From: a virus | Virus record (IMG/VR): IMGVR_UViG_3300025117_000080 | Coordinates: 1 to 54,710 of that record | DNA length: 54,710 nt | Reading direction: 5' to 3' (one strand) | Shown here: positions 7,658 through 15,373 of the stretch, piece after piece | Position numbering within the stretch: position 1 is the stretch's first letter | Layout of the letters: the number at the start of each line of letters is the position of its first letter | The notes under the pieces: generated by a model | The model's database searches: none | Told to the model about the DNA's origin: nothing | What the model saw: only the letters and a program-made list of their open reading frames with translations | Translations under genes and position numbers: made by a program

Positions 7658-8148
7658 TTGGATACCTCCATAGCGTATGCCAACATCCCCAAAGCATCAG
7701 CCGTTTTGAGCGTAACCTTAACCCCAGGAAACAACGCTTGAGCCTTGGCCTTGATCTTGGTCTTTCTCTCGCGCTTGCGCTCTGCCAAGAGCCTCCTGCG
7801 CTCTGCTGCGGGCGTTTCCTTGGGGATCTTCGGGTAAGACGGCTTACCGATGAACCAATGCTCCCATTTAGCCGGCAGGATCGAACTATGAGAAATCCCC
7901 AAGGCCAGCAGCGCCATGTCAAGGTGGCCGCAATGTCGGGCAAACTTGACCGCAGCCGGACCAGAGTTCCCTGGCATGTACCCGCCTACCTGCTCAATCA
8001 GGCATGAGGCACTACCGATGCCAAGAGTAATCGCCTGGATTGCTTTCAATACGTCAAGCGGGGTGTCCGGCATCTCTATGCACTCGACTGTTCCATTTCT
8101 TTTCCAGGCTATGCCGCCGCTTTGTCCTGGGTCGATTGCTATCAGCAT
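7654..8148 (-). CDS. RuvC-like Holliday junction resolvase
   Basis: 164 residues. It begins MLIAIDPGQSGGIA, the first strand of the RNase H fold with catalytic Asp6. A central Glu lies in CLIEQVGGY and late acidic residues in TADALGMLAYAME, matching the acidic tetrad layout of RuvC. It would resolve branched DNA during phage recombination and before packaging. The middle is rich in Lys/Arg (KRERKTKIK), fitting DNA binding. Neighbours are replication genes. Confidence 0.75.
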   Translation of the reverse strand: MLIAIDPGQSGGIAWKRNGTVECIEMPDTPLDVLKAIQAITLGIGSASCLIEQVGGYMPGNSGPAAVKFARHCGHLDMALLALGISHSSILPAKWEHWFIGKPSYPKIPKETPAAERRRLLAERKRERKTKIKAKAQALFPGVKVTLKTADALGMLAYAMEVSK

Positions 8149-8194
8149 GGGGGCTTTCCTTTCTGGGGTCGGTTGCCGGGTCGTTACGAGCCCT

Positions 8195-8524
8195 TTAGTA
8201 TTTCTCGCACCTTGTGCACCGTAAGCCCTTACGGCTCACGGATGATTCAAATCCTGGCTGGCCACCGCACCATGTGCAGTAACCAAAGGTCTTCCTTGAC
8301 GACCAGCGCGCAAGGCGGAATAGCCTTTGCACCACAAGAGGCCCCCATATCTTGCGCCACTTAATACTCATTGCCTCTTTTAACCTGAAAGATAGCGGCA
8401 GCTTATACGTTTTTGGCTTACAATCCCTGCACACCAAAACCATTTCATCCATGCCGGTGTCTGGATGCTCTTCGCGCCAATATGTATTCGTGCCGCCGCA
8501 TTTTTCGCACTTATCTGATTTCAT
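8195..8524 (-). CDS. Protein with two zinc ribbons
   Basis: 109 residues from the ATG at 8524, preceded by AGGAGA. An N-terminal ribbon has CEKC and CRDC, a C-terminal one has CTWC and CTRC, and a basic helix lies between. Likely a nucleic-acid binding factor. It sits between primase and resolvase. No named family. Confidence 0.6.
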   Translation of the reverse strand: MKSDKCEKCGGTNTYWREEHPDTGMDEMVLVCRDCKPKTYKLPLSFRLKEAMSIKWRKIWGPLVVQRLFRLARWSSRKTFGYCTWCGGQPGFESSVSRKGLRCTRCEKY

Positions 8525-8591
8525 GGTCCGTTCTCCTTTAAGGCTCGAAATTCCTATCATCGCGGCCCCCGGCGAACCAGGGGCGGCACGG

Positions 8592-9506
8592 TTATCTCAC
8601 TTTGCAGACATCGGCCCAATCGGTGCCAGGGGCTTCCGGTATCTGAACGTCAACTATCCTATCGTGGTTTATGTGTAGCTCATGAGCTAACCTAAACGCG
8701 GCTTTCTGGCCGGTGAAGGTAAAGTCATTGTCTCCAAATATAACGATTTTCCTTGCTTCCTCTGGTGGTTTGAACGACTCAAGCCCTGTCGATGAAATGC
8801 AGGCCCATGTTGGAATATCGAAAATCTGAGTGGCGGCAATCGCGGTTTCTATTCCTTCCGCAACCCCCAAAACTTCCTTGTGGGAAAACAATCTTACAGC
8901 GGACCCAGCCATGGTCCCGGTATGCGGCATGAGCTTCTTTGGGCTTTCGATCTCTGCCTTTTTGCCGTCTTGTAGGTAAGTCCTGTGGATAGTAACCGGC
9001 TTGCCATCAGGTCCGGTGACCCTGGCTACCATGGCGTGCATTTTGGTCTTGGTTTCTTTTTCCCAACAGGCCGGGCAAAAGCGTACATCTTTGGGGGTTA
9101 ATGATAGGCCGCGAGAATGAAGGTATTTTGATGCTGGATCGGAGCCGGTAAGAGGTGTTGATGAGGTCCATAGTTCGTTAAGCCACTTCTTGATATTCGC
9201 TTCGCTGTGTTGGTCGCCCTGTGGCATCTTGAACTCTACCGTGCCGACTATCTCGTTGATTCTTTCCAGGGTTTCGGGGAAGGTCAGGCCGAGGGTCTTT
9301 TGAACCAGACTAAAGCCGTCGCCAGCTCCGCAACCGTTGCAATAATACATCCCCGAGCCTTGGTCATCGAACCGGAAACGGTCCTTCCCCCCGCACGATG
9401 GGCAGGGCGCATGCTTTTTTGGGTCTTCTGGAACCGTTATCCCAAGGTTTGACATTATTCCGTACCATTTTCCCTTTGCAGCTTCCTTGACAACCGATGC
9501 TTCCAT
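8592..9506 (-). CDS. DNA primase with zinc ribbon and Toprim domain
   Basis: 304 residues. The zinc ribbon has Cys35, Cys38, Cys56 and Cys59 with the family signature CPSCGGKDRFRF. A Toprim domain follows, with GVAEGIETAIAA holding the catalytic Glu and FGDND holding the metal-binding aspartates. This is the P4-type primase plan without a fused helicase; the helicase is the next gene upstream. It makes primers for phage DNA replication. Confidence 0.85.
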   Translation of the reverse strand: MEASVVKEAAKGKWYGIMSNLGITVPEDPKKHAPCPSCGGKDRFRFDDQGSGMYYCNGCGAGDGFSLVQKTLGLTFPETLERINEIVGTVEFKMPQGDQHSEANIKKWLNELWTSSTPLTGSDPASKYLHSRGLSLTPKDVRFCPACWEKETKTKMHAMVARVTGPDGKPVTIHRTYLQDGKKAEIESPKKLMPHTGTMAGSAVRLFSHKEVLGVAEGIETAIAATQIFDIPTWACISSTGLESFKPPEEARKIVIFGDNDFTFTGQKAAFRLAHELHINHDRIVDVQIPEAPGTDWADVCKVR

Positions 9507-9514
9507 GGCTCACC

Positions 9515-11023
9515 TCACCAAGCGGCTACTTGCTGTTGTTTTTCGCGCTTCTCTTTTCCCTTAAAGTACTTGATTCTTTGATATTTAAGCCAGTTTTGAC
9601 ACTCGATAGACGGTGTTACGGGGCCAATTTCATCCATTTTCCTGGGCCACACTCCGAACTTTGATTTGTATTGAGCCAGCAGCCAAGATTCAGTCTTTCC
9701 CAACCTTCGCCGTTCATGTTCGAACATACAGTACCATGCGCGTTTTTCGTCCATCGTGTACTTGGCCTTTTCGCCCTTCAGCTTCACCAAGTCACCCTGA
9801 ACGACTTCGATCTTTTTCCCATAATTATTGATCTCATGGCCGCATTTAGGGCATCTCGGCCCGGTGAAAAGATGCCGGCACATGGGGCAATCGATGATCG
9901 TCTTTTCTTTTGTTCGCGGAGTGTAGGGCTTGTTTGCAAGCGGCTTTCCGCTCAAGCTCCAATCAATCTCGTCCTCGTAATAACCAAGGCGCTTAACATT
10001 CCCGCCGTGGTCTAAAACCATGAAATCCTTTTTTCCTGGGTATGGCCTAGCCCCTCTACCCAAAATCTGCCTGTGCAGCCCGAGGCTTCGCGTGGGGCGG
10101 GCGATCACAAGGCACTGTATGGAGGGTATATCCGTGCCTTCAGTGAAAAGTGCCACCTGACAAATTACCTGCGTGTCGCCATTGTCGAACCGTCTTAAAA
10201 CGCCGCTTCTTTCTTCGTCGTCGCTATGGGCATCCAGATATTCGGCGTTGATCTTGTGCGATAGGAACTCGTTGCAGAGGGCCTTGCCATGTTTGCGGTT
10301 GATGGAAAAGACCATAGTCCGTTTGTCGCCGGCCAGCTTCAGCCAGTTGTCAACTACATCTCCGACAATCCGAGGCTTATTGAACTTTTCGTCAAGTCCC
10401 TTTTTCTCATAGTCACCTTGAACGATTTTCAACCCTGAAAGGTCTGGATCGGAGGGGCCATAGTAATCTCCCGGTACCAGGAAGCCCCCGTCAAGCAGTT
10501 CATCCATGGTCACGACGTTGACAAGACTGTCGAAATAATCACCCAGGCCAGCGCCGGTCGAAAGGGTAGGGGTCGCGGTAAAGCCGATCACAAAGGATTT
10601 TTCGTAATTCTTGAGGATTTTCTTATATGTGTTGTTTAAGGCATGGTGGGCTTCGTCAATTAGGACAAAGGGTGTATCAACCCAAAAGCGATTGAAATCC
10701 TTTTCGGCAAGATTCAACCGACGAACATACGTCCAGAGGGAAGCAACTTGGCATTGACAGTCAAGATTCGTTTCTTTGCCTGCCATAATACACCCGGTTT
10801 CGATTCCGCATGAGGCGAAGCGCTCCATCATCTGTTCAACCAATCCGCGACGGTGCATTAGAGCCAAGGTTCGGTTGCCTTTACTCATGGCCCCCATGGT
10901 AAGCTCTGACATTGTGTGGGTCTTTCCGGCTCCCGTGGGCATCACAACAAGGATGCGCCTTTTCCCCTTGATTGCCTCTTGCCTTACTGCCTCTGCGGTG
11001 CGGGTCTGGTATTCTCTTAGCAT
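9515..11023 (-). CDS. SF2 DEAD/DEAH-type helicase
   Basis: 502 residues from the ATG at 11023 (GGGGGAA ribosome site). Motif I is PTGAGKT (29-35), motif II DEAH (123-126), motif III TATP (about 149-152) and motif VI lies in LGRGARPYPG. A C-terminal zinc ribbon (CPMC, CPKC) follows the helicase core. Such UvsW/type III restriction-like helicases act with P4-type primases at phage origins or remodel forks. Located between primase and a DnaD/O-like gene. Confidence 0.85.
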   Translation of the reverse strand: MLREYQTRTAEAVRQEAIKGKRRILVVMPTGAGKTHTMSELTMGAMSKGNRTLALMHRRGLVEQMMERFASCGIETGCIMAGKETNLDCQCQVASLWTYVRRLNLAEKDFNRFWVDTPFVLIDEAHHALNNTYKKILKNYEKSFVIGFTATPTLSTGAGLGDYFDSLVNVVTMDELLDGGFLVPGDYYGPSDPDLSGLKIVQGDYEKKGLDEKFNKPRIVGDVVDNWLKLAGDKRTMVFSINRKHGKALCNEFLSHKINAEYLDAHSDDEERSGVLRRFDNGDTQVICQVALFTEGTDIPSIQCLVIARPTRSLGLHRQILGRGARPYPGKKDFMVLDHGGNVKRLGYYEDEIDWSLSGKPLANKPYTPRTKEKTIIDCPMCRHLFTGPRCPKCGHEINNYGKKIEVVQGDLVKLKGEKAKYTMDEKRAWYCMFEHERRRLGKTESWLLAQYKSKFGVWPRKMDEIGPVTPSIECQNWLKYQRIKYFKGKEKREKQQQVAAW

Positions 11024-11112
11024 CGTTTTCCCCCTACTCCCCACTAATCAAGTAACTAAATATCCCCCTGGTAAGAGAAAGAGATAGAAAGACAGAATAC
11101 AGATAGAAACCG

Positions 11113-11145
11113 TCCCGAGTCACTCCCGAGTCACTCCCGAGTATC
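11113..11145. repeat. Three 11-bp tandem repeats (iteron-like)
   Basis: The unit TCCCGAGTCAC occurs at 11113-11123 and 11124-11134, with a third copy at 11135-11145 differing at the last positions. The period equals about one DNA turn. The repeats overlap the stop codon of the replication-like gene and lie upstream of the helicase gene. They could be an operator or an origin iteron. Confidence 0.5.
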
Positions 11146-11484
11146 TGCATTTTTTGTAGATGCCCTTTGTGTCCATTCATCCCTATATTTCACCATGTTA
11201 GGAATGTTGATCGTCAAATCGTCGCCGCCATTTTCAAGTATAATAAGTTTTTTTTCTTCCAAAATTCCGGCGAATTTCCTGAACTTTTTGGCAGAAATTC
11301 CGGCAAATTTTCCCCAAGTTTTGTCAGAATAACGGCAAAAAGTCTTAGGGCTTGAGTCCATTTGCTTCCCGATTATTTCCAAAAGTCGCCACCAAAAACC
11401 GTAAATTTCAAGGCCGTGGTCTGCCGTTATTGCGGCGATTCGTTCGTCTTCCCATGAGCATGTCAGATGCTTAAGCCAGCGCAT
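11131..11484 (-). CDS. Replication initiator-like N-terminal domain protein
   Basis: 117 residues. The start MRWLKHLTCSWEDERI and the GLEIYGFWWRLLEIIGK helix match the winged-helix N-terminal domain found in phage replication proteins of the DnaD/Lin1244-like type. The usual C-terminal part is missing and the frame ends inside the 11-bp repeats, so the gene may be truncated or a single-domain form. It probably marks or binds the origin for the following helicase and primase. Confidence 0.55.
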   Translation of the reverse strand: MRWLKHLTCSWEDERIAAITADHGLEIYGFWWRLLEIIGKQMDSSPKTFCRYSDKTWGKFAGISAKKFRKFAGILEEKKLIILENGGDDLTINIPNMVKYRDEWTQRASTKNADTRE

Positions 11485-11767
11485 TAAGATCCCCGTTTGT
11501 TATTTTTACGCCTTTCATAGTGTTGCATTTAGTGCATAGGCATCTCAAATTCTCCTTTACGTTTGTTCCACCTGCGCACCTCGGGTAAATATGATCGATG
11601 CTTAAATAAACTCCATCAATATCGGTGTGATGGGTGTATGTAACCGATCCAGAAGGGCCTTTATTCCTGACGGCATGTCCTATAACTCCGCAGATTTGGC
11701 ACGTGTATTTGTCACGCTCGAATATCGACCTGCGATATTTTCCATAAACTCCATTGTTAGACGACAT
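11471..11767 (-). CDS. HNH endonuclease, free-standing
   Basis: 98 residues. The core is FERDKYTCQICG, then SIDHIYPRCAGGTN and NLRCLCTKCNTMKG: a canonical HNH fold with two CxxC knuckles and the catalytic His in the DHI strand. Short single-domain HNH proteins are common selfish genes in phages or act at packaging. It begins directly after the first copy of the structured leader element and overlaps the next gene by 14 bases. Confidence 0.8.
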   Translation of the reverse strand: MSSNNGVYGKYRRSIFERDKYTCQICGVIGHAVRNKGPSGSVTYTHHTDIDGVYLSIDHIYPRCAGGTNVKENLRCLCTKCNTMKGVKITNGDLNALA

Positions 11768-11936
11768 TGTTTGCCCTCAAAAACACAAAAAGCCACACAA
11801 GCCGGTGGCTGCTGACCATGGAGTATGGTAGGCGGGACTTTCACCCGTACCCCGGCTTGTGTAGCGTTTTCTATCTTCGATTAGCATTTGAGCACTCCAT
11901 GTCAGCGTTTCAAACATGTCACGCAATGAACTTAAA
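11768..11936 (-). promoter_or_regulatory. Structured leader element, copy 1
   Basis: Read leftward: a conserved upstream box (11936-11917), a box AATGCT-x-x-TCGAAGAT (about 11888-11873), then a 14-bp stem (11852-11865 with 11792-11805, one G-U pair) capped by two smaller hairpins, then TTTTTGTGTTTTTGAGGGC and the HNH start codon. Copy 2 (12818-13009) shares the boxes and tail but has different stem sequence. The stem plus T tract looks like an intrinsic terminator placed just before a gene. Confidence 0.6.
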
Positions 11937-11956
11937 GTCAATAGTTTGCCGCAAGA

Positions 11957-12115
11957 TTAAACCCTCCCCGTAATCTCCAACGCCCGCCGCTTCAAAGCCC
12001 CCTGGACCTCCTCGTAAGCCTCGCGGTACTTTTCATCGTCGCGGTACTTGCGGAGCCTGCGGGCCTGCTTGCTTAGGTTTTGGAGGCGTTTTTTGGTTTC
12101 GGTATCAATCATCAT
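11957..12115 (-). CDS. Small basic coiled-coil-like protein
   Basis: 52 residues from the first of two adjacent ATG codons; overlaps the stop of the upstream zinc-finger gene. Very rich in Lys/Arg/Glu (ETKKRLQNLSKQARRLRKY), predicted almost wholly helical. No family recognised. The longer frame to 12250 is out of context with the overlapping gene. Confidence 0.5.
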   Translation of the reverse strand: MMIDTETKKRLQNLSKQARRLRKYRDDEKYREAYEEVQGALKRRALEITGRV

Positions 12116-12368
12116 CGAAGCACCCGTTTCCTTTTTCCCAACAAAGACAGTTTTCGATTCTTTTGGTAAAAGGCACGCAAACATGGCGCAAGCATCGCCA
12201 TTCATTATTGTCTGGGCTAAGCCGCCTAACCAAGTTGTTGCACGTTCCACAAGACTTGCGCTCAGGATTCAACCAGCATTTCTTTTCGTGGTTACGAGCG
12301 CCGCTTCTGGAAAGAAAAAACCGTGGCCTTTTGCAATGTTCGCACTTATAGGCTGTTACTTTTTGCAT
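12105..12368 (-). CDS. Small zinc-finger protein
   Basis: 87 residues from the ATG at 12368. A first finger has CEHC then a His-x4-Cys spacing (C2HC-like, HEKKC), followed by CGTC and CLRH and CLCW pairs. This recalls short phage proteins with two or more treble-clef knuckles. A possible 24-residue ORF precedes it in the gap 12369-12430. Function unknown. Confidence 0.55.
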   Translation of the reverse strand: MQKVTAYKCEHCKRPRFFLSRSGARNHEKKCWLNPERKSCGTCNNLVRRLSPDNNEWRCLRHVCVPFTKRIENCLCWEKGNGCFDDD

Positions 12369-12430
12369 GGCGAGACCCTCTCGCGTTGTCCAGATGGCGC
12401 TTTTTGGTTTCTGGGTCCATGGGTTGCTCC

Positions 12431-12817
12431 CTAAAAAGTGCACATTGGTCTGTATGGTCCACAATGCGGCAGCACCTTAGCTAGTCCATCTTTAACCGCA
12501 TGTTGAAGCAAGATTAGCTTGGCGTGGGATGCGCACATATTCACGCCGTCAACCAATACCGTAGCCCTAAGTTTGCATCGCCAACCTTCAGCCTCTCGAA
12601 GTAGTTTTTCACGCTTCAGGTAGTGAGTATTTTTGCACGTGCACTCACAGCGGGCCGCGTTCGGCTTTTCTGATTTTGTTTTAGTGCTGACATAAAGGCT
12701 TGCGTGAAGGTGGCAATACTTGCGGCCGTCGATCTCTATCCTGGCTGTATTTTCGCATCTCGGGCGGTCAACCCAACCAAGGCTTGCTTCGCATCTGTGT
12801 GCGTTTTGCCAGTCCAT
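12431..12817 (-). CDS. Duplicated Cys/His metal-binding protein
   Basis: 128 residues. Two similar halves each carry an RC(E/K) start, a conserved hydrophobic IEIDG or VLVDG strand and a C-x2-H end (YCHLH, MCASH), separated by a basic linker with CECTC. The internal repeat suggests duplication of one small zinc module. Starts directly after copy 2 of the structured leader element. No named family. Confidence 0.55.
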   Translation of the reverse strand: MDWQNAHRCEASLGWVDRPRCENTARIEIDGRKYCHLHASLYVSTKTKSEKPNAARCECTCKNTHYLKREKLLREAEGWRCKLRATVLVDGVNMCASHAKLILLQHAVKDGLAKVLPHCGPYRPMCTF

Positions 12818-13009
12818 TGCTTAGCCCTCAAAAACTAAAAACTCCCTTGAAATGGACTTTGACCGGGGGATAAGTCCCGCCGCTGCGTTACCACAGCCGG
12901 AGTCCATTTCAAGAGAGTCTTTAATCTTCGAGAGCATTACAGACACCTTATCCTTTGTCAGTTTTTACTTTTCCCCAAAATGAACCATTTGTCAAGCACT
13001 GAACTTTAA
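12818..13009 (-). promoter_or_regulatory. Structured leader element, copy 2
   Basis: Read leftward: upstream box (13009-12990), the AATGCT-x-TCGAAGAT box (about 12938-12923), an 18-bp stem (12901-12918 with 12841-12858, one G-U pair), two apical hairpins, one with a GUAA tetraloop on a CUGUG/CGCAG stem, then TTTTTAGTTTTTGAGGGC and the start codon at 12817. Boxes and tail match copy 1 (11768-11936); the stem sequence does not, yet pairing is kept. Confidence 0.6.
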
Positions 13010-13010
13010 A

Positions 13011-13226
13011 TTAAGAGCCCGGGCAAAAATTTTTCACGGCCCTGTCGCAGTGATCGGCCCGCACAGTTTCAGACTCCAGCGGGTGATCGGCGGCCAGGCG
13101 CTCGGGGATCTTGCGAGCACAGGAAACAGAATCAGGAGCGGTGCATTCCAGGTTTTGCGTGAGGAACAGGTAATGGCAGGTGTACGGGGTGCGCGAACCG
13201 CAGAACACTCTCCTGTAGTATGGCAT
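13011..13226 (-). CDS. Small Cys-containing protein
   Basis: 71 residues from the ATG at 13226, preceded by AAAGGAG. Cysteines and histidines are spread along the chain without a clear ribbon. No family recognised. It lies upstream of the second structured leader element, which could also terminate it. Confidence 0.5.
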   Translation of the reverse strand: MPYYRRVFCGSRTPYTCHYLFLTQNLECTAPDSVSCARKIPERLAADHPLESETVRADHCDRAVKNFCPGS

Positions 13227-13290
13227 GGCCGCTCCTTTCGATTGATTATCAGTCATTTGGCTGCGTTATTATCAAGTGCTGCTTGAACTT

Positions 13291-13752
13291 CTACCCGAAC
13301 GCTAAAACCTTATCCACCAGGTCGTTGACTTCCTCGGCGCTCATCTTGTCCAGCACGTTGACCCGCTTCAGAATCACGTTCAGCACGGCGTTGTAGAGCT
13401 TTTCGAACTCGGTGTCGTCCATACTCGAAAAGCTGATTGATTTTGCTTCCGGCCTTGCGGTTCCGTCCATACGGATAACGATTTCATAATACCCGGCAAG
13501 TATGATCAAGTCCTTGCGGAAGCGGTCGAAGTTTTTCTCAGGGACACCGTACTTGCTGTCGATCGCTCCGGGCTCCCAATAATCGAAAGCCAGATTCAAC
13601 AAGGCGAACAGCTTTCTATGGAAACGAGGGTTCCGCATCTTCTTGAAATCGCCGTGCAAGACTTCACCGATCTTCAGCTTTGAATGAAGGGCTGCCGTTT
13701 CAGTATCAGCGGGGGCAAAGCCGTTTGGTAGTTTGGCAATCGATACGTTCAT
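13291..13752 (-). CDS. DUF1367-type phage recombination-region protein
   Basis: 153 residues. The string RNPRFHRKLFALLNLAF, followed by EKNFDRFRKDLIILAGYYE and EAKSISFSSMDDTEFEKLY, is the signature of DUF1367, a family found in lambdoid nin-like and recombination regions. Biochemical role not established to my knowledge. Its start overlaps the preceding zinc-ribbon gene. Confidence 0.75.
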   Translation of the reverse strand: MNVSIAKLPNGFAPADTETAALHSKLKIGEVLHGDFKKMRNPRFHRKLFALLNLAFDYWEPGAIDSKYGVPEKNFDRFRKDLIILAGYYEIVIRMDGTARPEAKSISFSSMDDTEFEKLYNAVLNVILKRVNVLDKMSAEEVNDLVDKVLAFG

Positions 13753-13903
13753 CTCTTAATCCTCTTGCGACGGTCAAGACGCGCTCCCAGCACCGTGGCC
13801 CCATATGCCGTGTTACGCTCTGGTGATCTTTCAGGGGCCGGCCGCATAGGGCGCATGTGACCGGCTTGTTGGGGCTTTCGTGGAAGATTGGGAGTTGGTT
13901 CAT
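13706..13903 (-). CDS. Small zinc-ribbon protein (CxxC...GPxCW type)
   Basis: 65 residues from the ATG at 13903. CALCGRPLKD followed by HMGPRCWER is a short ribbon seen in phage proteins of the DUF6011 kind. I prefer 13903 to 13918 because GGAAAG and a CCCC stretch precede it, as in similar junctions at 8148 and 15974. Overlaps the DUF1367-type gene. Confidence 0.55.
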   Translation of the reverse strand: MNQLPIFHESPNKPVTCALCGRPLKDHQSVTRHMGPRCWERVLTVARGLRDERIDCQTTKRLCPR

Positions 13904-13922
13904 GGGGTTGCTTTCCATGTCG

Positions 13923-14132
13923 TTACGAGCCGTCTTTGAGGTAATTAAAAATGTCTCTGAGCAGCGGATTTAATTGCGGCCATTCAGCCACACTACCAGA
14001 AAGACAACACTGCGCGTATGGTTCAAGCCGTTTAATCAACTCATCTTTTTTGAGTTTAGCGCTTTCTCTTTGGCGAGCGTCCCTGATTGATGCCTCTGCC
14101 GGCGTTTCGTGCATTTCATCTCTAAATCCCAT
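13923..14132 (-). CDS. Small hypothetical protein
   Basis: 69 residues, GAAAGGA ribosome site. Charged N-terminal helix (ASIRDARQRESAKLKKDELIK) then a short hydrophobic part. Its stop codon lies inside a recurring GGCTCGTAACGAC junction motif. No family recognised. Confidence 0.5.
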   Translation of the reverse strand: MGFRDEMHETPAEASIRDARQRESAKLKKDELIKRLEPYAQCCLSGSVAEWPQLNPLLRDIFNYLKDGS

Positions 14133-14159
14133 GATCCTTTCTCCCCTATCGTTAAGTGT

Positions 14160-14615
14160 TTAAATCTCCAAAGCCTCGAAAACCACCGCCGCTCTATACC
14201 CATCCGGCGCTGAATACTCGCAAGCCGGGTCGAAGCACACTAAGAGGTTTTCAGTTTCATGCAGCAATGTTTCAAAGGCCGCTTGCTTCCGTCCTTGCTT
14301 CATAAATGATAGCTGATCCACTATCAGGCAAATGAGCATCGAAAGCGGTTCCTCTGCCGTAAACTCTCCACCAGGAAAGCACCGATCATGGAACAGGTCG
14401 ATAGCCCGCTTGATACGCTCAATGTCCCTTTGGGATAGTCTGCCATTAGGTTCAGCCCTGAGCAGCCCTACGGCCTCGTCGCAAGCATTGATCGCGTCGG
14501 TTCGCAGGGCTTGGAACATTTCGCTTTCGCCTGCTCCCTGATCGGCCATCATGTTCAAAAATCCTTCGAGCAGGGCGCATATCGTGCTTTGGCGTCTTAT
14601 CGCTTGGCTGGCCAT
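14160..14615 (-). CDS. Hypothetical protein
   Basis: 151 residues, mostly helical, with QRDIERIKRAIDLFHDRC in the middle. The start overlaps the upstream stop (TAATG). I do not recognise a family. It lies in the coupled early operon beside an NTP-metabolism-like gene. Confidence 0.5.
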   Translation of the reverse strand: MASQAIRRQSTICALLEGFLNMMADQGAGESEMFQALRTDAINACDEAVGLLRAEPNGRLSQRDIERIKRAIDLFHDRCFPGGEFTAEEPLSMLICLIVDQLSFMKQGRKQAAFETLLHETENLLVCFDPACEYSAPDGYRAAVVFEALEI

Positions 14616-14965
14616 TACCGCCCTACCTCGGGTTGATCGATCCTCCGTGCCACACGGTCCTTCAGCATACCCTCAAGGAGAATGAGGTAATTGATATTGT
14701 CGCCAACCTTTTCATAGATCAGCTCGTCCGTGAGCATTTCCGGGCAGTTCTCGGCCCAATCTATCAAGTCGGCCACAGATACCTCGTGTTTCAGCATCAT
14801 GCCCTTGAGCGCCCGCTCCGGTGTCGTGTCGGCTATCCTGGCAGCGACGTGGAAGTTATGGAAACGGTCGTCACCCGTTGCGTACTCCTCGGCCTTCTTG
14901 GTGAGGATTCTTTTGATTTCGTGGCACCGATTGTTCACCACATTGTTGAATTGCTCCGCGTTCAT
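14615..14965 (-). CDS. Conserved phage all-helical protein, Nmad1/MazG-like features
   Basis: 116 residues. KKAEEYATGDDRFHNFHVAA, then MMLKHEVSVADLI, resembles small all-alpha phage proteins related to DUF1599 (nucleotide modification associated domain 1) and MazG-type pyrophosphatases, where an EEY/ND and a KH pair near the helices bind nucleotide. The assignment is tentative. If right it would work in nucleotide pool control, fitting the Mom-like gene nearby. Ribosome site AAAGGATG. Confidence 0.45.
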   Translation of the reverse strand: MNAEQFNNVVNNRCHEIKRILTKKAEEYATGDDRFHNFHVAARIADTTPERALKGMMLKHEVSVADLIDWAENCPEMLTDELIYEKVGDNINYLILLEGMLKDRVARRIDQPEVGR

Positions 14966-15092
14966 TTTTCATCCTTTCGTTGTATTGGGTTGCGATCCTC
15001 TTTTCACACTCAGGGCAAAGCCACTGCTCGGTTTCTCTTATTTCCTGATAAGATGCGCGGCACCGTAGGCACCAGATCCAGCGGTTGGTCAT
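14871..15092 (-). CDS. Small zinc-ribbon protein
   Basis: 73 residues from the ATG at 15092, coupled by ATGA to the upstream HNH gene stop. WCLRCRASY and LCPECEKR form one ribbon near the N-terminus; the rest is polar. Its 3' end overlaps the next gene by 95 bases in another frame, so its true end or reality is less sure. Confidence 0.45.
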   Translation of the reverse strand: MTNRWIWCLRCRASYQEIRETEQWLCPECEKRIATQYNERMKNERGAIQQCGEQSVPRNQKNPHQEGRGVRNG

Positions 15093-15373
15093 CTCAGCTT
15101 CAGAACTCCTTCCTCGACAGCGCGTCCAAGCGTCCTTGCGATCCACTCCCATTGATGCTCACCAGATCTGTTTCGGTGAAGCTCCATATGACAATCATGG
15201 CAAAGCGGCATCGTCGCCCAGGAGGGGGCCTTCAATCCTACACCACTTAGATTACCGACACCCTTGGCGTGGTGAACCGTAGACGGCCGGCCGCACTTGA
15301 TACAGGGCTGGTCGCGTACCCATGCTTCGTATCGCTGGCAGTTCCATCTAAGCGTCTTTGGATGTGGACTCAT
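15089..15373 (-). CDS. HNH-type nuclease, lambdoid recombination type
   Basis: 94 residues. CIKCGRPSTVHHAKG, then MPLCHDCHMELHRN, gives two CxxC knuckles around an HH pair, like the small HNH proteins in phage recombination regions (DUF968/Ref-like). Such enzymes cut DNA in a RecA- or annealing-dependent way in known cases. Coupled on both sides by ATGA overlaps. Confidence 0.7.
   Translation of the reverse strand: MSPHPKTLRWNCQRYEAWVRDQPCIKCGRPSTVHHAKGVGNLSGVGLKAPSWATMPLCHDCHMELHRNRSGEHQWEWIARTLGRAVEEGVLKLR

Noticed and set aside
11806-11851. Cobalamin riboswitch or group II intron domain
   Set aside because: GGGTGAAAGTCCC recalls both, but the surrounding conserved parts and any intron-encoded protein are absent.
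11768-13009. CRISPR array, retron or diversity-generating retroelement
   Set aside because: Only two copies of a long element, no repeat-spacer rhythm, no reverse transcriptase or template/variable repeat pair found in the window.
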